A program made the translations under genes and the position numbers. From Shewanella surugensis (lineage in GTDB: Bacteria; Pseudomonadota; Gammaproteobacteria; Enterobacterales; Shewanellaceae): a stretch of 33,764 nt of DNA. Shown in pieces: positions 8,286-17,701 of this stretch; positions within the stretch are counted from its first letter, which is position 1; every line of letters begins with the position of its first letter. Below the pieces are notes generated by a model that worked only from the letters and a program-made list of their open reading frames with translations, was not told where the DNA came from and did no database searches. The stretch is from positions 1-33,764 of the forward strand of contig NZ_JAKIKS010000061.1 in the NCBI RefSeq assembly GCF_023284005.1, given 5' to 3'.

Positions 8286-8906
8286 AGACTACCTATTATT
8301 TATATTGTGTTCACTGGCCTCTTATTTTCAACCACATAGCAGCAGCCAGTTTGTTACACAGAAACACAAAAAGAAAAGCCCGCCAACCCAAACTTATTAG
8401 AGGGAGCTAAACAACCTTTTAATAAATAAAGAAAATTAATACCACCCAGCGCAAACCACCAAATTAACAGGTGTATCAACACTATGGCCTAAGCTTTACC
8501 GTAATGTCAAATAATTGAACTGTTAAGCCTATTAACTTGAATAGCTTATTCGGAAGGGCGCTTGCAAAAAATAAAGGTTTATCTGTCTAGGTTAACAATC
8601 GATAAAAGATACACCCACTGCTCAGCCCTTAGAGTAAACAAAGAGCGGGATCACGACCTAGGTGAAGTCTGAAGCAAAGACTTGATATCTGTTTAATGCA
8701 AAGGATATTAAATGATGTCATTGCCCGTAAGAAAACGATTGCCTAAGGCCATATATGAAACATAGTCATAGCGGCTACCACTAATGACCAAGGCACTATT
8801 GATCCCTCAGTCTCACTCTTACAAAAGGATAAAGTGCATAGAGTGAGTATTGCGGGTATATAGTTACATTCAAATTTTTGCTTAATATCATCAGCGTTTT
8901 CAACTG
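8286..8906. other. Intergenic stretch without a recognisable gene
   Basis: About 620 bases between the acetolactate-synthase-like gene and the CPFVP gene. I see no open frame with gene-like properties. An 8-bp inverted repeat CTCACTCT/AGAGTGAG with a 20-base loop lies at about 8812-8848, just downstream of the ThDP enzyme gene. It is not a typical terminator. Confidence 0.5.
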
Positions 8907-10556
8907 TTATTTATTTCGTAGTAAACGTACCTTTGTAGCAAGTTCTTCAATGAGGACGGACACATTGGCTGAGTAATCAACCGGCACTTCAACAATATGC
9001 AATCCTCCCTGCACAAAAGCATTGTCCAGCGTACTTACCAAACTTGCAGCGCTGGTAACAAGGTGACCTTTTGCGCCATAAGCCTCTGCATATTTAACAA
9101 AATCTGGATTCGTAAATTCTAATCCCCAATCAGTAAAACCTGCCAATTGTTGTTTCCATCTGATCATCCCATAAGCATTGTCATTCAGTATCATCACCAC
9201 CAGATTGAGATCCATTCTGAGTGCCGTTTCAATTTCCTGAGAATTCATCATAAATCCCCCGTCACCACAAATGGCTAAAACACGCTTATCCGGATTCAAT
9301 TTAGCCGTCATCATTGCAGAAGATAAGCCGGCTCCCATCGTCGCTAATGCATTATCTAACAATACTGTATTGGGATAATAGGCTTTGTAATTACGCGCAA
9401 ACCAAATTTTATAAATGCCATTATCTAAGGCAATAATGCCATTCTCTCCCATTGCCTTTCGCGTATCAGCAACAAATCGCTGCGGTATAATAGGAAAAGA
9501 ATCGTCTTCACTCCCCTCTACAATATGCCGTTCAACCTCTTGCTTCACTAGCTTAAAGTAGTCCATGGGTCCACATTTCCAACCCGCTAATTTCAAGCTA
9601 AGCTTTTCAATCGTTAGGCTAATATCACCAACCAGCTCAAGTTGAGGAAAATACACTTCATCAACTTGCGCTGATTTATAGTTTAAGTGGATCACCATTT
9701 TATCGTTATCAGACATTAAGAAGGGAGGCTTCTCAACCACGTCATGGCCAATGTTAAGAATTAAATCGGCTTTAGCGACTGCGCAATGTAGATAGTCATT
9801 ATCTGAAAGTGCAGCAGTGCCTATAAAAAAATCACAACGCTCGTCTGCAACGCCTTTACCCATTTGCGTATTAAAGAAGTAAATACCCGTGTTTCGAGCA
9901 AAGTGCTCTAAGGCTTTCCATGATGTTTTCCTATTTGCGGCCGCGCCCAATAAGATTAATGGCATTTTCGCTGCTTTAATCTTCTTAACAGCCTCATTCA
10001 AAACAAACTCATCTGCAACAGCATATTGGCGAACACTGGCTTGAATGACGTTAGCATCGGTGTCTTCTGCGGCGATATCTTCTGGTAACTCTAAAAGAAC
10101 CGTTCCGGGACGTTCCTCTTCGGCTCGCCTAAAAGCCTCTCTGACTAAGGATGGAATAGTATTACCATTCACTATTTGTTTGCTTAGCTTACAAATTGGT
10201 TCATAAAGTTTCACTATATCAATAATTTGAAATTGACCTTGTTTCGATGCCTTAATCGGTTTCTGACCAGTGATCATTATCAATGGAAAAGCCCCTAAAT
10301 AGGCATAAGCTGCAGGCGTCGATAAATTAGTCGCACCAGGCCCTAATGTCGCCATACAAACACCCGCTCTCCCCGTTAATCGCCCATAAGTCGCCGCCAT
10401 AAATCCAGCACCCTGCTCATGACGAGTCACTACAAGCTCGATTGAAGAGTCTTTTAAAGACTCAACGACATCAAGGTTTTCTTCACCAGGTACCGCAAAA
10501 ATATACTCTACACCTTCGTTTTCTAACGCTTTAACTAACAGATCTGAAGCTTTCAT
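8907..10556 (-). CDS. Acetolactate-synthase-like ThDP enzyme (catabolic AlsS type)
   Basis: A ThDP-dependent enzyme expected to join two pyruvates into 2-acetolactate. Translated from ATG 10556 it is 549 aa. The frame runs further upstream (to 10673), but that segment is unlike the family, and 10556 has AGGG six bases upstream. Key residues: catalytic Glu47 in TRHEQGAGFMA; the PLIMITGQKP and KQGQFQIID segments typical of AlsS rather than FAD-dependent IlvB/IlvI; and the ThDP motif GDGGFMMN...NDNAYG. No regulatory subunit or acetolactate decarboxylase is adjacent, so the pathway is unclear. It may be an oxalyl-CoA- or glyoxylate-carboligase-like relative, but the motifs favour AlsS. Confidence 0.85.
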   Translation of the reverse strand: MKASDLLVKALENEGVEYIFAVPGEENLDVVESLKDSSIELVVTRHEQGAGFMAATYGRLTGRAGVCMATLGPGATNLSTPAAYAYLGAFPLIMITGQKPIKASKQGQFQIIDIVKLYEPICKLSKQIVNGNTIPSLVREAFRRAEEERPGTVLLELPEDIAAEDTDANVIQASVRQYAVADEFVLNEAVKKIKAAKMPLILLGAAANRKTSWKALEHFARNTGIYFFNTQMGKGVADERCDFFIGTAALSDNDYLHCAVAKADLILNIGHDVVEKPPFLMSDNDKMVIHLNYKSAQVDEVYFPQLELVGDISLTIEKLSLKLAGWKCGPMDYFKLVKQEVERHIVEGSEDDSFPIIPQRFVADTRKAMGENGIIALDNGIYKIWFARNYKAYYPNTVLLDNALATMGAGLSSAMMTAKLNPDKRVLAICGDGGFMMNSQEIETALRMDLNLVVMILNDNAYGMIRWKQQLAGFTDWGLEFTNPDFVKYAEAYGAKGHLVTSAASLVSTLDNAFVQGGLHIVEVPVDYSANVSVLIEELATKVRLLRNK

Positions 10557-10751
10557 TTCCATCCCTATTCCATCGTATGCCTGTACCATATCAAGCTTAG
10601 CTCTGATATTGACCGATAGGATCACATTAAAATAAAGCTCAGTCATTGAGCAAAAAAATATCAAGTGCATCATAGAGAGTCGTATACTTAACGGGTTTGG
10701 ATATATACCAGTGATACTTCAAGATGTTATCAAGCTGTAGTAATGCTAATC

Positions 10752-10779
10752 TTGTGATAAATAAAAATAGCCCTATATG
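10752..10779 (+). promoter_or_regulatory. Possible promoter of the alpha/beta hydrolase gene
   Basis: TTGTGA (10752-10757), a 16-base spacer and TATATG (10774-10779) lie 43 bases before the hydrolase start, in the divergent intergenic region. Candidate only. Confidence 0.3.
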
Positions 10780-10821
10780 TCAAACCTATGAGTAGAGCTG
10801 CTGAATAGAGAGTGTAGAGAA

Positions 10822-11637
10822 ATGAATAAATTTACTGTTAATGATCACCAAATGGCTTATCAGGATATCGGCCAAGGGCCCGTTATATTGTTTGGTCACA
10901 GTTTTTTATGGGACAGCCATATGTGGGCACCGCAAATCGAGGCGCTTAGTCAGCAGTATCGCTGCATTGTTCCTGACTTTTGGGGTCATGGTCAGTCTGA
11001 TTCCGCGCCCAAAATAACCCGTACGCTAAAGGATTACGCCCAGCAACTGCTCGCATTGATGGATCATTTAGACATAGATCAATTCTCTATTGTAGGGTTA
11101 TCCGTCGGTGGCATGTGGGGAGCAGAATTAACCACCCTCGTGCCCAGCCGCGTTAATGCGTTAGTGTTAATGGACACCTTTGTCGGTTTAGAGCCTGAAG
11201 TGACCCATAAAAAATACTTTCATATGCTCGATATTATTACACAACATCAAGCGGTTCCAGAGCCTATCATTGAAGCAATCACCCCATTATTTTTTGCTAA
11301 CAATGCCAACCAAGACTCACCCGAATTGGTTAAGGCTTTTAAACAGCATCTCTCCAGCCTCAAAGGCGAACAAGCACTAGAAATCGCCCGCGTGGGGAAA
11401 ATCGTCTTTTCTCGTCGCGATCAAATTGACGAACTCGACAAATTTACCTTACCCGTCCTCATTGCTGTTGGCAGCGAAGATAAGCCCCGATCCATGCTTG
11501 AGTCATACCTTATGCAAGACTGTATTACTGGCGCGCAGCTCATTCAAATTCCCAATGCCGGACACATCTCCAACCTCGAGCAACCCCAGTTTGTGACAGA
11601 AATGCTGATGACATTTCTGGATAAGGTGTATTCATAA
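10822..11637 (+). CDS. Alpha/beta-fold hydrolase
   Basis: A 271-aa cytosolic serine hydrolase. The catalytic triad is visible: nucleophile Ser94 in the elbow GLSVGG, Asp220 in VGSEDKP, and His248 in NAGHISNLE. The oxyanion HG-type motif is FGHSFLW (residues 24-30) and DFWGHGQSD lies at 52-60. The family covers esterases, haloalkane dehalogenase-like and C-C bond hydrolases, so the substrate cannot be assigned. It is transcribed divergently from the acetolactate-synthase-like gene and ends at the left repeat array of the restriction island. Confidence 0.88.
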   Translation: MNKFTVNDHQMAYQDIGQGPVILFGHSFLWDSHMWAPQIEALSQQYRCIVPDFWGHGQSDSAPKITRTLKDYAQQLLALMDHLDIDQFSIVGLSVGGMWGAELTTLVPSRVNALVLMDTFVGLEPEVTHKKYFHMLDIITQHQAVPEPIIEAITPLFFANNANQDSPELVKAFKQHLSSLKGEQALEIARVGKIVFSRRDQIDELDKFTLPVLIAVGSEDKPRSMLESYLMQDCITGAQLIQIPNAGHISNLEQPQFVTEMLMTFLDKVYS

Positions 11638-12577
11638 GGTTTTGCTATCGCCTGTGGTAGGGCTAAGTTCGTAGATTTCCATCCACACTAAGGGCAAGCC
11701 ATAGATTAACGTCTGGCCATGTAGATATTGGAAAGTGTCTTGCTATTGGTAATCGTATTCAAACTCATTGCTGCCGCAGGCTTTTATGTCGATACTTCGG
11801 TGACACACTGCCAGTACGTCCATGTAAGTTCGACGATGGCATCCCTGCCATCAACGGTCACAGCCGCATCTACATGCGATTTTACAAGCGTTAATCTTCG
11901 AAGTTGGAATATAGGGTTGTTGTAGCTTAATGAAAGGTCGAGGATTCCCATTTCTTCTTGCAATAAAAAGTGGGGGAAGAAGGACGGTTCGTCCTAGTAA
12001 ACCTTTATCTATCACCTGCGGTGGGGTTAACTTCGTGGACGTAGTGAATATCCATTCACACGGGGAACTTGGAGATTAAGCGGTGCTTAATGGAAGGTCG
12101 TGAGCTCCCACTCCTTCCTGTCATTGAGAGTGGGCCAAAAGGGGAACCACTTCAATCCCCTCTTGCTGATTGTGAGATAAAGAGTCCTGCAGCCCCTGAC
12201 GAAGTAAAACGCTTCATCATTAAATGAACAATAATCGCTATCGCCTCATATTCGTCATCCCTATCTCAACTAAAGCTATTGCGGCACTGATGTGAAGGGA
12301 TTCGCAAATGCGGTGGTAACATGGACGTTAAGAAACCGCCATGCCTTAATCACGCAATTTTTGATTTAATCATATAAGCTACTTCGATGGGGAATATAAC
12401 AGTAAAAAAGCAGTGTGTTTCTTCGATTTAAGCTTGTTTGTCATGATGTGGCACCGTTATCAAGCTAGCGAGTGAAATTGACAGGAATCATTTAGATCAA
12501 TAACGTTAAAACCCATTTCATCTAACATTATTTCTCAAACTCCGAAATGAATAAAATATAAAAATCACTTGCTCTGA
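11638..12577 (+). repeat. Left modular repeat array (modules P-Q-R-S, plus orientation)
   Basis: About 940 bases without a gene. Modules in order: P (11770-11880), Q (12097-12170), R (12235-12345) and S (12382-12433). The same modules in the same order occur at 24566-24025 on the opposite strand; module P matches at roughly three quarters of positions by eye. Within the array, 11646-11715 resembles 12009-12080 and 11926-11985 resembles 12085-12140, so it also contains internal direct repeats. GATGGCA/TGCCATC at about 11834-11851 forms a 7-bp hairpin. The short open frame at 11728-11925 lies inside module P and is not treated as a gene. Confidence 0.75.
12308..12342 (+). repeat. Hairpin core of repeat module R, left array
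   Basis: Outer arms GCGGT and ACCGC pair around the inner near-palindrome TAACAT-GG-ACGTTA. Other copies at 7332, 24113 and 24193 have different arm sequences that still pair. Confidence 0.65.
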
Positions 12578-13354
12578 TTATTCATTCAAATACAATTCAG
12601 CCATACCATCTAAACGGCTTTTAACATCTTTCCAATGGGGCATTACGCTTGAAAGTAAACGCCAGAAACGTTCACTATGATTGTGCTCTGCAATATGGCA
12701 AAGCTCATGCAAGATCACGTAATCAATACATTCTTTAGGCGCTTTAATCAGGTGAGGGTTGAGCATCAAGCTTCCCTTTGCTGAACAGCTTCCCCATTGC
12801 TTTGCCATCGATAACACTCGAAAACTTGGAATACCAGTAACCCATGTAGCTTGGGGTAGAAGTTCAGCTAAACGTTGATGAAAAGCCCGTTCAGCCCGTA
12901 CTTTGTACCATTTTGACACTAAGGTTTTGATCAAGGTTTGTTTATCTTCATTAAAGCGCTTCAAGGTAACCAACAACTTGCCTCGGGTCATTTTAACGTT
13001 TGAAATCCCTTCTGGTTCTTCAACGACTTTGAGCACATAACGCCGCCCAAGATAAAACTGCATTTCACCGCTGACATAGTGTTTTGGCTGAACATTCTCA
13101 AGGTGAGTGCGAAAATTGCTTAACGCATCATTTATCCATTTGGCTCGCTTCATTACTGCTTCATGAATATCCTCGCGCAGTGCATCGTCTGGGGCATTAA
13201 TAATAAGGTTACAATCAGGATGGACCTTAATGGTAATTTTACGCTTTTTCCCTTCAGTATGAGGCTGACGAACCACCTCATAGGTCACCGCTTCATCGCC
13301 ATAGACAAAGCCGTACTCCTCTTTATCTACTTCACTGGCATTTATCGATGTCAT
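12578..13354 (-). CDS. YgjP/SprT-type zinc metallopeptidase in the restriction operon
   Basis: A 258-aa protein of the YgjP-like metallopeptidase family (DUF45). The zinc site is HELCH (residues 216-220), with a likely third ligand in EHNHSERF (near 226), preceded by the family's QWGSC segment (187-190). No signal peptide is visible, so it is probably cytosolic. Its ATG overlaps the hsdR stop (TAATG, one shared base), so it is the last gene of the type I R-M operon and probably translationally coupled to hsdR. YgjP-like genes are often seen next to hsdR; their role is unknown and I infer no mechanism. An array of dispersed repeats follows. Confidence 0.9.
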   Translation of the reverse strand: MTSINASEVDKEEYGFVYGDEAVTYEVVRQPHTEGKKRKITIKVHPDCNLIINAPDDALREDIHEAVMKRAKWINDALSNFRTHLENVQPKHYVSGEMQFYLGRRYVLKVVEEPEGISNVKMTRGKLLVTLKRFNEDKQTLIKTLVSKWYKVRAERAFHQRLAELLPQATWVTGIPSFRVLSMAKQWGSCSAKGSLMLNPHLIKAPKECIDYVILHELCHIAEHNHSERFWRLLSSVMPHWKDVKSRLDGMAELYLNE

Positions 13355-16300
13355 TAGTGATAACCCGCCACACCTAAACGGGTGATTTGGATAATGTCAG
13401 TAATCACCATCTTGGCTTTATCCATACCAATGGTTTTAAACAGCACTGGCAGCAACTTGCGTCTTATTTGATTTTCAATCTCTTGCGGATTAATTGAAAA
13501 CTCAGCCACGGCTGCTGTGACGATGTCATCAATTAACATGGCTGAATCAAAATACTCATCTTCAGATAGGGTATTTTCACTGCCTAAATGTTTTAAAAAC
13601 AAGCCGTAATAGGCTTGCACATGGCGTTTAACGGCAGGGTTTAGCTCACTAAATCGGTCAGTTGGAATGCCATCAACATTACGCTCTTTCACTTGCTCTT
13701 CAAAATCAGCGAATAACAGGTATTGCTTCACCGGAGCATCAAACATCTCTTTCGTTTGAGCGATTGCTTGCTTGAGCAAATTAGAGAAATATTCCTGCGC
13801 ATAAGGGTCGTCAGCAAGATCTTGCTCAATCATCTTAGTGACGCGGCCTGTAATAGCATCTTTTTTATTGCGTGCTTCATCATCACTCATCTCTTCAGGC
13901 GTAGCGGTTTTACCCATATTGCCAACCAGATAAACGCCTTTAGATTCTTGAATTTCAACGCCACCAATATGCTTATCCAACATAGTGCGTATGCTGTCAG
14001 CATAGTCATCATACTTAACCGTTTCTTCGGCATCTTCACGCACTTGTTTGCGTAGTTGAGACATGGATGTCAGCGTCTTTTTATACAAATCACGTCTACC
14101 GAGACCCGTTTGTGGGTCAATCGTATCAAAGCTCTTATCGTCAAAGTAACTAGCAGACTGCAATGCCACTTTTAAACAGTTAGCAAAGGCGGTGAGTGAA
14201 GCATAAAAGTCTTCACGTTTTTTCTGATTAGTGTCGGTCAGTTGACCATCAATGATATCGATTTTCGGAGTTAATACTTGACGTAATGCTTGGCCATCTT
14301 GCTTGTTTTGCACACTCTCAAAGGTTGCCCACAAATCGCTGTAGAAGCCTGGAAGCTTCTTATATTCCGTCTCCATCCGATTATATAAACCTTTAAGATC
14401 TTCAATATCAAAGCCACCTTGGGTACGCTCGGCTAAGTCTTGATAATCAGCAATCGTGGCATCGAGTTCTTTTAAAATACCTCGATAATCTATCAAATAA
14501 CCAAACTGCTTGTTAGCATGTAAACGGTTAACTCGGGCAATCGCTTGGATCAAGTTGTGTTGCTTCAAAGGTTTGTCGATGTAAAGCACAGTGTTCTTCG
14601 GTTCATCAAAGCCGGTTAGTAGCTTATCGATCACAATCATGAGATCTGGACCTTCATCTTTGCTAAATTCATTGATGATATGTTTGGTGTACGCTTTTTC
14701 ATCATTACCGAAACGCGAATTAGTGACATTATCCTTCCACCAGTTCTGAACAATATCTTTGCTTTCAGCATCAACGGTATCATGCCCTTCCCGCAGATCT
14801 GGCGCCGACATTGCAACAACCGAAGTCACCTTTCCGATTCTATCCAAAAGCGTCTTATATTGAATGGCAGAAGCTTTTGAGTCACAGGCAAGTTGCCCTT
14901 TTAGTCCTTGATGCTTGAAGTTCTGGAAGTGATCTGAAATATCATGGGCGATCAGCTCGATGCGACCTTCAGTTTGATAAATTTGTCCCTTTTTAGCAAA
15001 CTTCCTATTAAGATCAGTGCGTTGATTTTCAGAAAGTTTATCGGTAATTCGGGCAAACCAGGCATCAATCGCTTTATCATTGGTACTAAGATCAGCAATA
15101 CGTTCTTCATATAACAAGGGTGTTACGGTTTTATCTTCTACCGCTTGCTGCATGGTGTAGGAGTGGATGATTTTACCAAACTTGTTTTCGGTTTTATCAT
15201 CTTGCAACAATGGCGTCCCCGTAAAGCCAATATACGCTGCTTTGGGCAGAGCTTGCTGCATGCGGATATTGTTTTCACCATTTTGACTACGATGGCCCTC
15301 ATCGACCAATACAATGATATCAGGGCTATCGTTGTAACACTCTGGTAGCTCAATCGCCGTCCCAAATTTATTGATGATAGAGAAAATTATACGCTCGTTG
15401 CCTTTGCCTATCTGCTCCGCTAAACGACGACCCGTTGTTGCCATGGCCGACTTTCTATCTTTATCTGATAACGCGCCACCCGATGCAAAGGTACGCGCAA
15501 GTTGATCTTCTAAATCGACACGGTCAGTAACCACCACCACCCGACATTGGGCTAATTCTTTTAACCAGATAAGGGCTTTAGAGAGAAATACCATAGTGAA
15601 GGATTTACCCGAACCTGTGGTATGCCAAATCACGCCACCATTACGAGCGCCTTGCTTATCGAATGAAGTCACACGTTTAATCAAGGCTTTAATGCCAAAA
15701 ACTTGCTGATAACGGGCGACAATCTTCCCTACTTTTTTATCGAACAGGGTATAAAGGCGCGTCATCTCTAATAGGCGATCTGGGCGTAGCAAGCAGACCA
15801 ATAAACGATCTTGCCCCGTCACCACTAAATCACCGCCAGTAATCAGGGAAAGATACTCATCACGCACGTTAGCGGAGCGATGGTTAAAGATTAAATCCAG
15901 TTTGTTTTGAGAAAGTGGCGTGTTCTTTAAGCGATCAAAAGTCGATTCTGGGATCTCTTCTTCTTTCCATTTGGCCCAAAACGTCGCCGACGTGCCACAA
16001 GTCGCATACAAGCCTTCATGCCCGTTTATCGAGAGTAATAACTGGCTATAAGCAAACAGGTGCGGGATTTCATCCACCTTCTGATTACGAATATTCTGCG
16101 AAATGCCTTCGCCAACCGTCGGTTTACCCGCCGATGATGAGTCGGGGCGCTTGGCTTCAATGACCACCCAAGGCAAACCATTCACAAAACAGACGACATC
16201 AGGAATGCGCTTGCCTGTGCCGTGGGCATTGTCGATTTCCATCTCTTCGGTAAAATGAAATTGATTATTGTCAGGGTTTTCCCAGTCAATCACTTGAATG

Positions 16301-16665
16301 GTGGGGTTGGCTTTCTTGCTATCGACAAATTCGGTCACACTAATACCGTAAGTTAGCGCGTTATAGAGTTTTTCATTCGCCGCTTTTAGCCCCTCATTCA
16401 TCGCAGGGTTAGCCAGTTCATAAACAATTTTGTCCATTGCCGCATCGGACAGCTTGTGGGTTTTACCCATAAACGAATAGGTTTTGTGTTGTAGCACATC
16501 CCGCAGTACATCAGGTAAAATTACCGTTGATAAATTGCCACGTTTAGTCGTGCATTCATTGGGTGGAATGAAGGTATAGCCTAAGTTACTCAGTAGTGTG
16601 AGAGCGGGGATCTTAGCGCTTTGCTCTTCGAGGAAGTTGGGTAAATTATTTGTCACGCTTACCAT
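13354..16665 (-). CDS. hsdR: Type I restriction endonuclease subunit R
   Basis: The 1103-aa motor and nuclease subunit, which translocates DNA by ATP hydrolysis and cuts after HsdM/HsdS binding. The N-terminal PD-(D/E)xK nuclease is visible as RIPDVV (Asp156) and VIEAKRP (Glu170, Lys172). Superfamily 2 helicase motifs follow: Walker A HTTGSGKSF (348-356), DEGH (455-458), GFTGTP, LLTGFDEP and QAIARVNRLH. The C-terminal helical domain (about 800-1103) is complete, so the subunit looks intact. ATG 16665 overlaps the RhuM gene by 20 bases; GTG 16656, nine bases after an AAGG, is an alternative start. Without functional HsdM it should not cut (family knowledge). Confidence 0.97.
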   Translation of the reverse strand: MVSVTNNLPNFLEEQSAKIPALTLLSNLGYTFIPPNECTTKRGNLSTVILPDVLRDVLQHKTYSFMGKTHKLSDAAMDKIVYELANPAMNEGLKAANEKLYNALTYGISVTEFVDSKKANPTIQVIDWENPDNNQFHFTEEMEIDNAHGTGKRIPDVVCFVNGLPWVVIEAKRPDSSSAGKPTVGEGISQNIRNQKVDEIPHLFAYSQLLLSINGHEGLYATCGTSATFWAKWKEEEIPESTFDRLKNTPLSQNKLDLIFNHRSANVRDEYLSLITGGDLVVTGQDRLLVCLLRPDRLLEMTRLYTLFDKKVGKIVARYQQVFGIKALIKRVTSFDKQGARNGGVIWHTTGSGKSFTMVFLSKALIWLKELAQCRVVVVTDRVDLEDQLARTFASGGALSDKDRKSAMATTGRRLAEQIGKGNERIIFSIINKFGTAIELPECYNDSPDIIVLVDEGHRSQNGENNIRMQQALPKAAYIGFTGTPLLQDDKTENKFGKIIHSYTMQQAVEDKTVTPLLYEERIADLSTNDKAIDAWFARITDKLSENQRTDLNRKFAKKGQIYQTEGRIELIAHDISDHFQNFKHQGLKGQLACDSKASAIQYKTLLDRIGKVTSVVAMSAPDLREGHDTVDAESKDIVQNWWKDNVTNSRFGNDEKAYTKHIINEFSKDEGPDLMIVIDKLLTGFDEPKNTVLYIDKPLKQHNLIQAIARVNRLHANKQFGYLIDYRGILKELDATIADYQDLAERTQGGFDIEDLKGLYNRMETEYKKLPGFYSDLWATFESVQNKQDGQALRQVLTPKIDIIDGQLTDTNQKKREDFYASLTAFANCLKVALQSASYFDDKSFDTIDPQTGLGRRDLYKKTLTSMSQLRKQVREDAEETVKYDDYADSIRTMLDKHIGGVEIQESKGVYLVGNMGKTATPEEMSDDEARNKKDAITGRVTKMIEQDLADDPYAQEYFSNLLKQAIAQTKEMFDAPVKQYLLFADFEEQVKERNVDGIPTDRFSELNPAVKRHVQAYYGLFLKHLGSENTLSEDEYFDSAMLIDDIVTAAVAEFSINPQEIENQIRRKLLPVLFKTIGMDKAKMVITDIIQITRLGVAGYH

Positions 16666-17689
16666 CCTTAAGTAAGGCTCTCAGCGCTGCAATATTCGCT
16701 TTTCCACCTTCTGACTCCTTTAAACGTCGTCGATTTTCTGCATAGCGATCAAACACCAGCTTAGCTTTCTCATCCGCATCTTTTTTAGTGATGTGCCCGG
16801 CACCACTTAGCACGTCACGATCATTGAACTCCAAGAACTGATCTAGCTTATTAGTCCAGTCGCTCAAGAAAACTTGCTTACGTCTTAGGGCCTGATCTTC
16901 AGCAAAATCTAGCCACATATTCACGATGCGATTTAGCTCTTTAATCTCATTTTCTTGCAGATAGTTCTTCGCGACCGTGACATCGGTTTTACGGACTTCC
17001 TCACCCTTAAAACTGGTTAACCCCATATCGGGTTTGGTTACATCTACACGGCTGGCTATCAATTCTGCCGCAGTCATGTGGGTACTCGCAAAGTGCAGCT
17101 TATTTTGGATGATTTGGAAGAAACGGGTCGTTTCCTGATTGGACGGCTCATAATCAGCAGCCATAGTGAAAATGTCCTTCACTCGCAGATAGACACGCCG
17201 CTCGCTGGCGCGAATATCGCGGACCCGCTCCAACATCTCATCAAAGTAATCAGGCACTGTGGAATGACCAACGGGCGGATTTTTCAATCGCTCATCATCC
17301 ATCACAAAACCTTTGACTAAATACTCTTGCAACGTCTGAGTCGCCCACTGACGGAACTGAGTACCTCGCACCGAACGAACTCGGTAACCCACAGCTAAAA
17401 TGGCCTCAAGGCTGTAATGGTCGATCTCCCGTGAAACCTGCCGCGTTCCCTCCTGACGAACTATCCGGAATTTCCGGATGGTTGCATTTTGTCCAAGCTC
17501 ACCCTCGGCAAAAATATTTCCAAGGTGCTCATTGATGGTTCGAACATTCTTATCGTATAAGTCAGCCATCGCAGCCTGAGAAAGCCATAAGGTATCTGCC
17601 TCAAATCGACACTCAACCCGCGAACGTCCATCATCGGTTTGAAATAAAACAAACTCCCCCAATGGTGCCTGTGAAACTTGATTAGTCAT
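16646..17689 (-). CDS. RhuM-family protein in the restriction operon
   Basis: About 347 aa, belonging to the Virulence_RhuM family first named in a Salmonella pathogenicity island. Recognisable segments: an N-terminal FEADTLWLSQAAMADLY, VRTINEHLGNIF, SLEAILAVGYRVRS, GTQFRQWATQTL and LQEYLVKGFVMDDERL. The last resembles Bro-N/KilA-type phage DNA-binding folds. The biochemical role is unknown. The frame opens at a TTG, but ATG 17689 is preferred because GGGGA lies about 6 bases upstream (ATG 17692 is too close). It follows the KAP NTPase by about a dozen bases and overlaps hsdR by 20 bases, so it belongs to the operon. Such genes are common passengers of type I R-M loci. Confidence 0.88.
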   Translation of the reverse strand: MTNQVSQAPLGEFVLFQTDDGRSRVECRFEADTLWLSQAAMADLYDKNVRTINEHLGNIFAEGELGQNATIRKFRIVRQEGTRQVSREIDHYSLEAILAVGYRVRSVRGTQFRQWATQTLQEYLVKGFVMDDERLKNPPVGHSTVPDYFDEMLERVRDIRASERRVYLRVKDIFTMAADYEPSNQETTRFFQIIQNKLHFASTHMTAAELIASRVDVTKPDMGLTSFKGEEVRKTDVTVAKNYLQENEIKELNRIVNMWLDFAEDQALRRKQVFLSDWTNKLDQFLEFNDRDVLSGAGHITKKDADEKAKLVFDRYAENRRRLKESEGGKANIAALRALLKDGKRDK

Positions 17690-17701
17690 CATCTTCCCCA
17701 A

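Noticed and set aside
10557..10673. N-terminal extension of the acetolactate-synthase-like protein
   Set aside because: The family starts at MKASDLLV; the upstream segment is unlike the family and ATG 10556 has a suitable ribosome site.
11728..11925. Open frame of 65 codons with DTSVTH and VHVSS segments
   Set aside because: It lies in repeat module P, has no ribosome site, and a similar frame appears in the inverted copy near 24460-24714. The similarity reflects the repeat DNA, not a demonstrated gene.
11638..12577. CRISPR array
   Set aside because: The repeats are long, diverged and modular, with no uniform 28-37 base repeats alternating with unique spacers.
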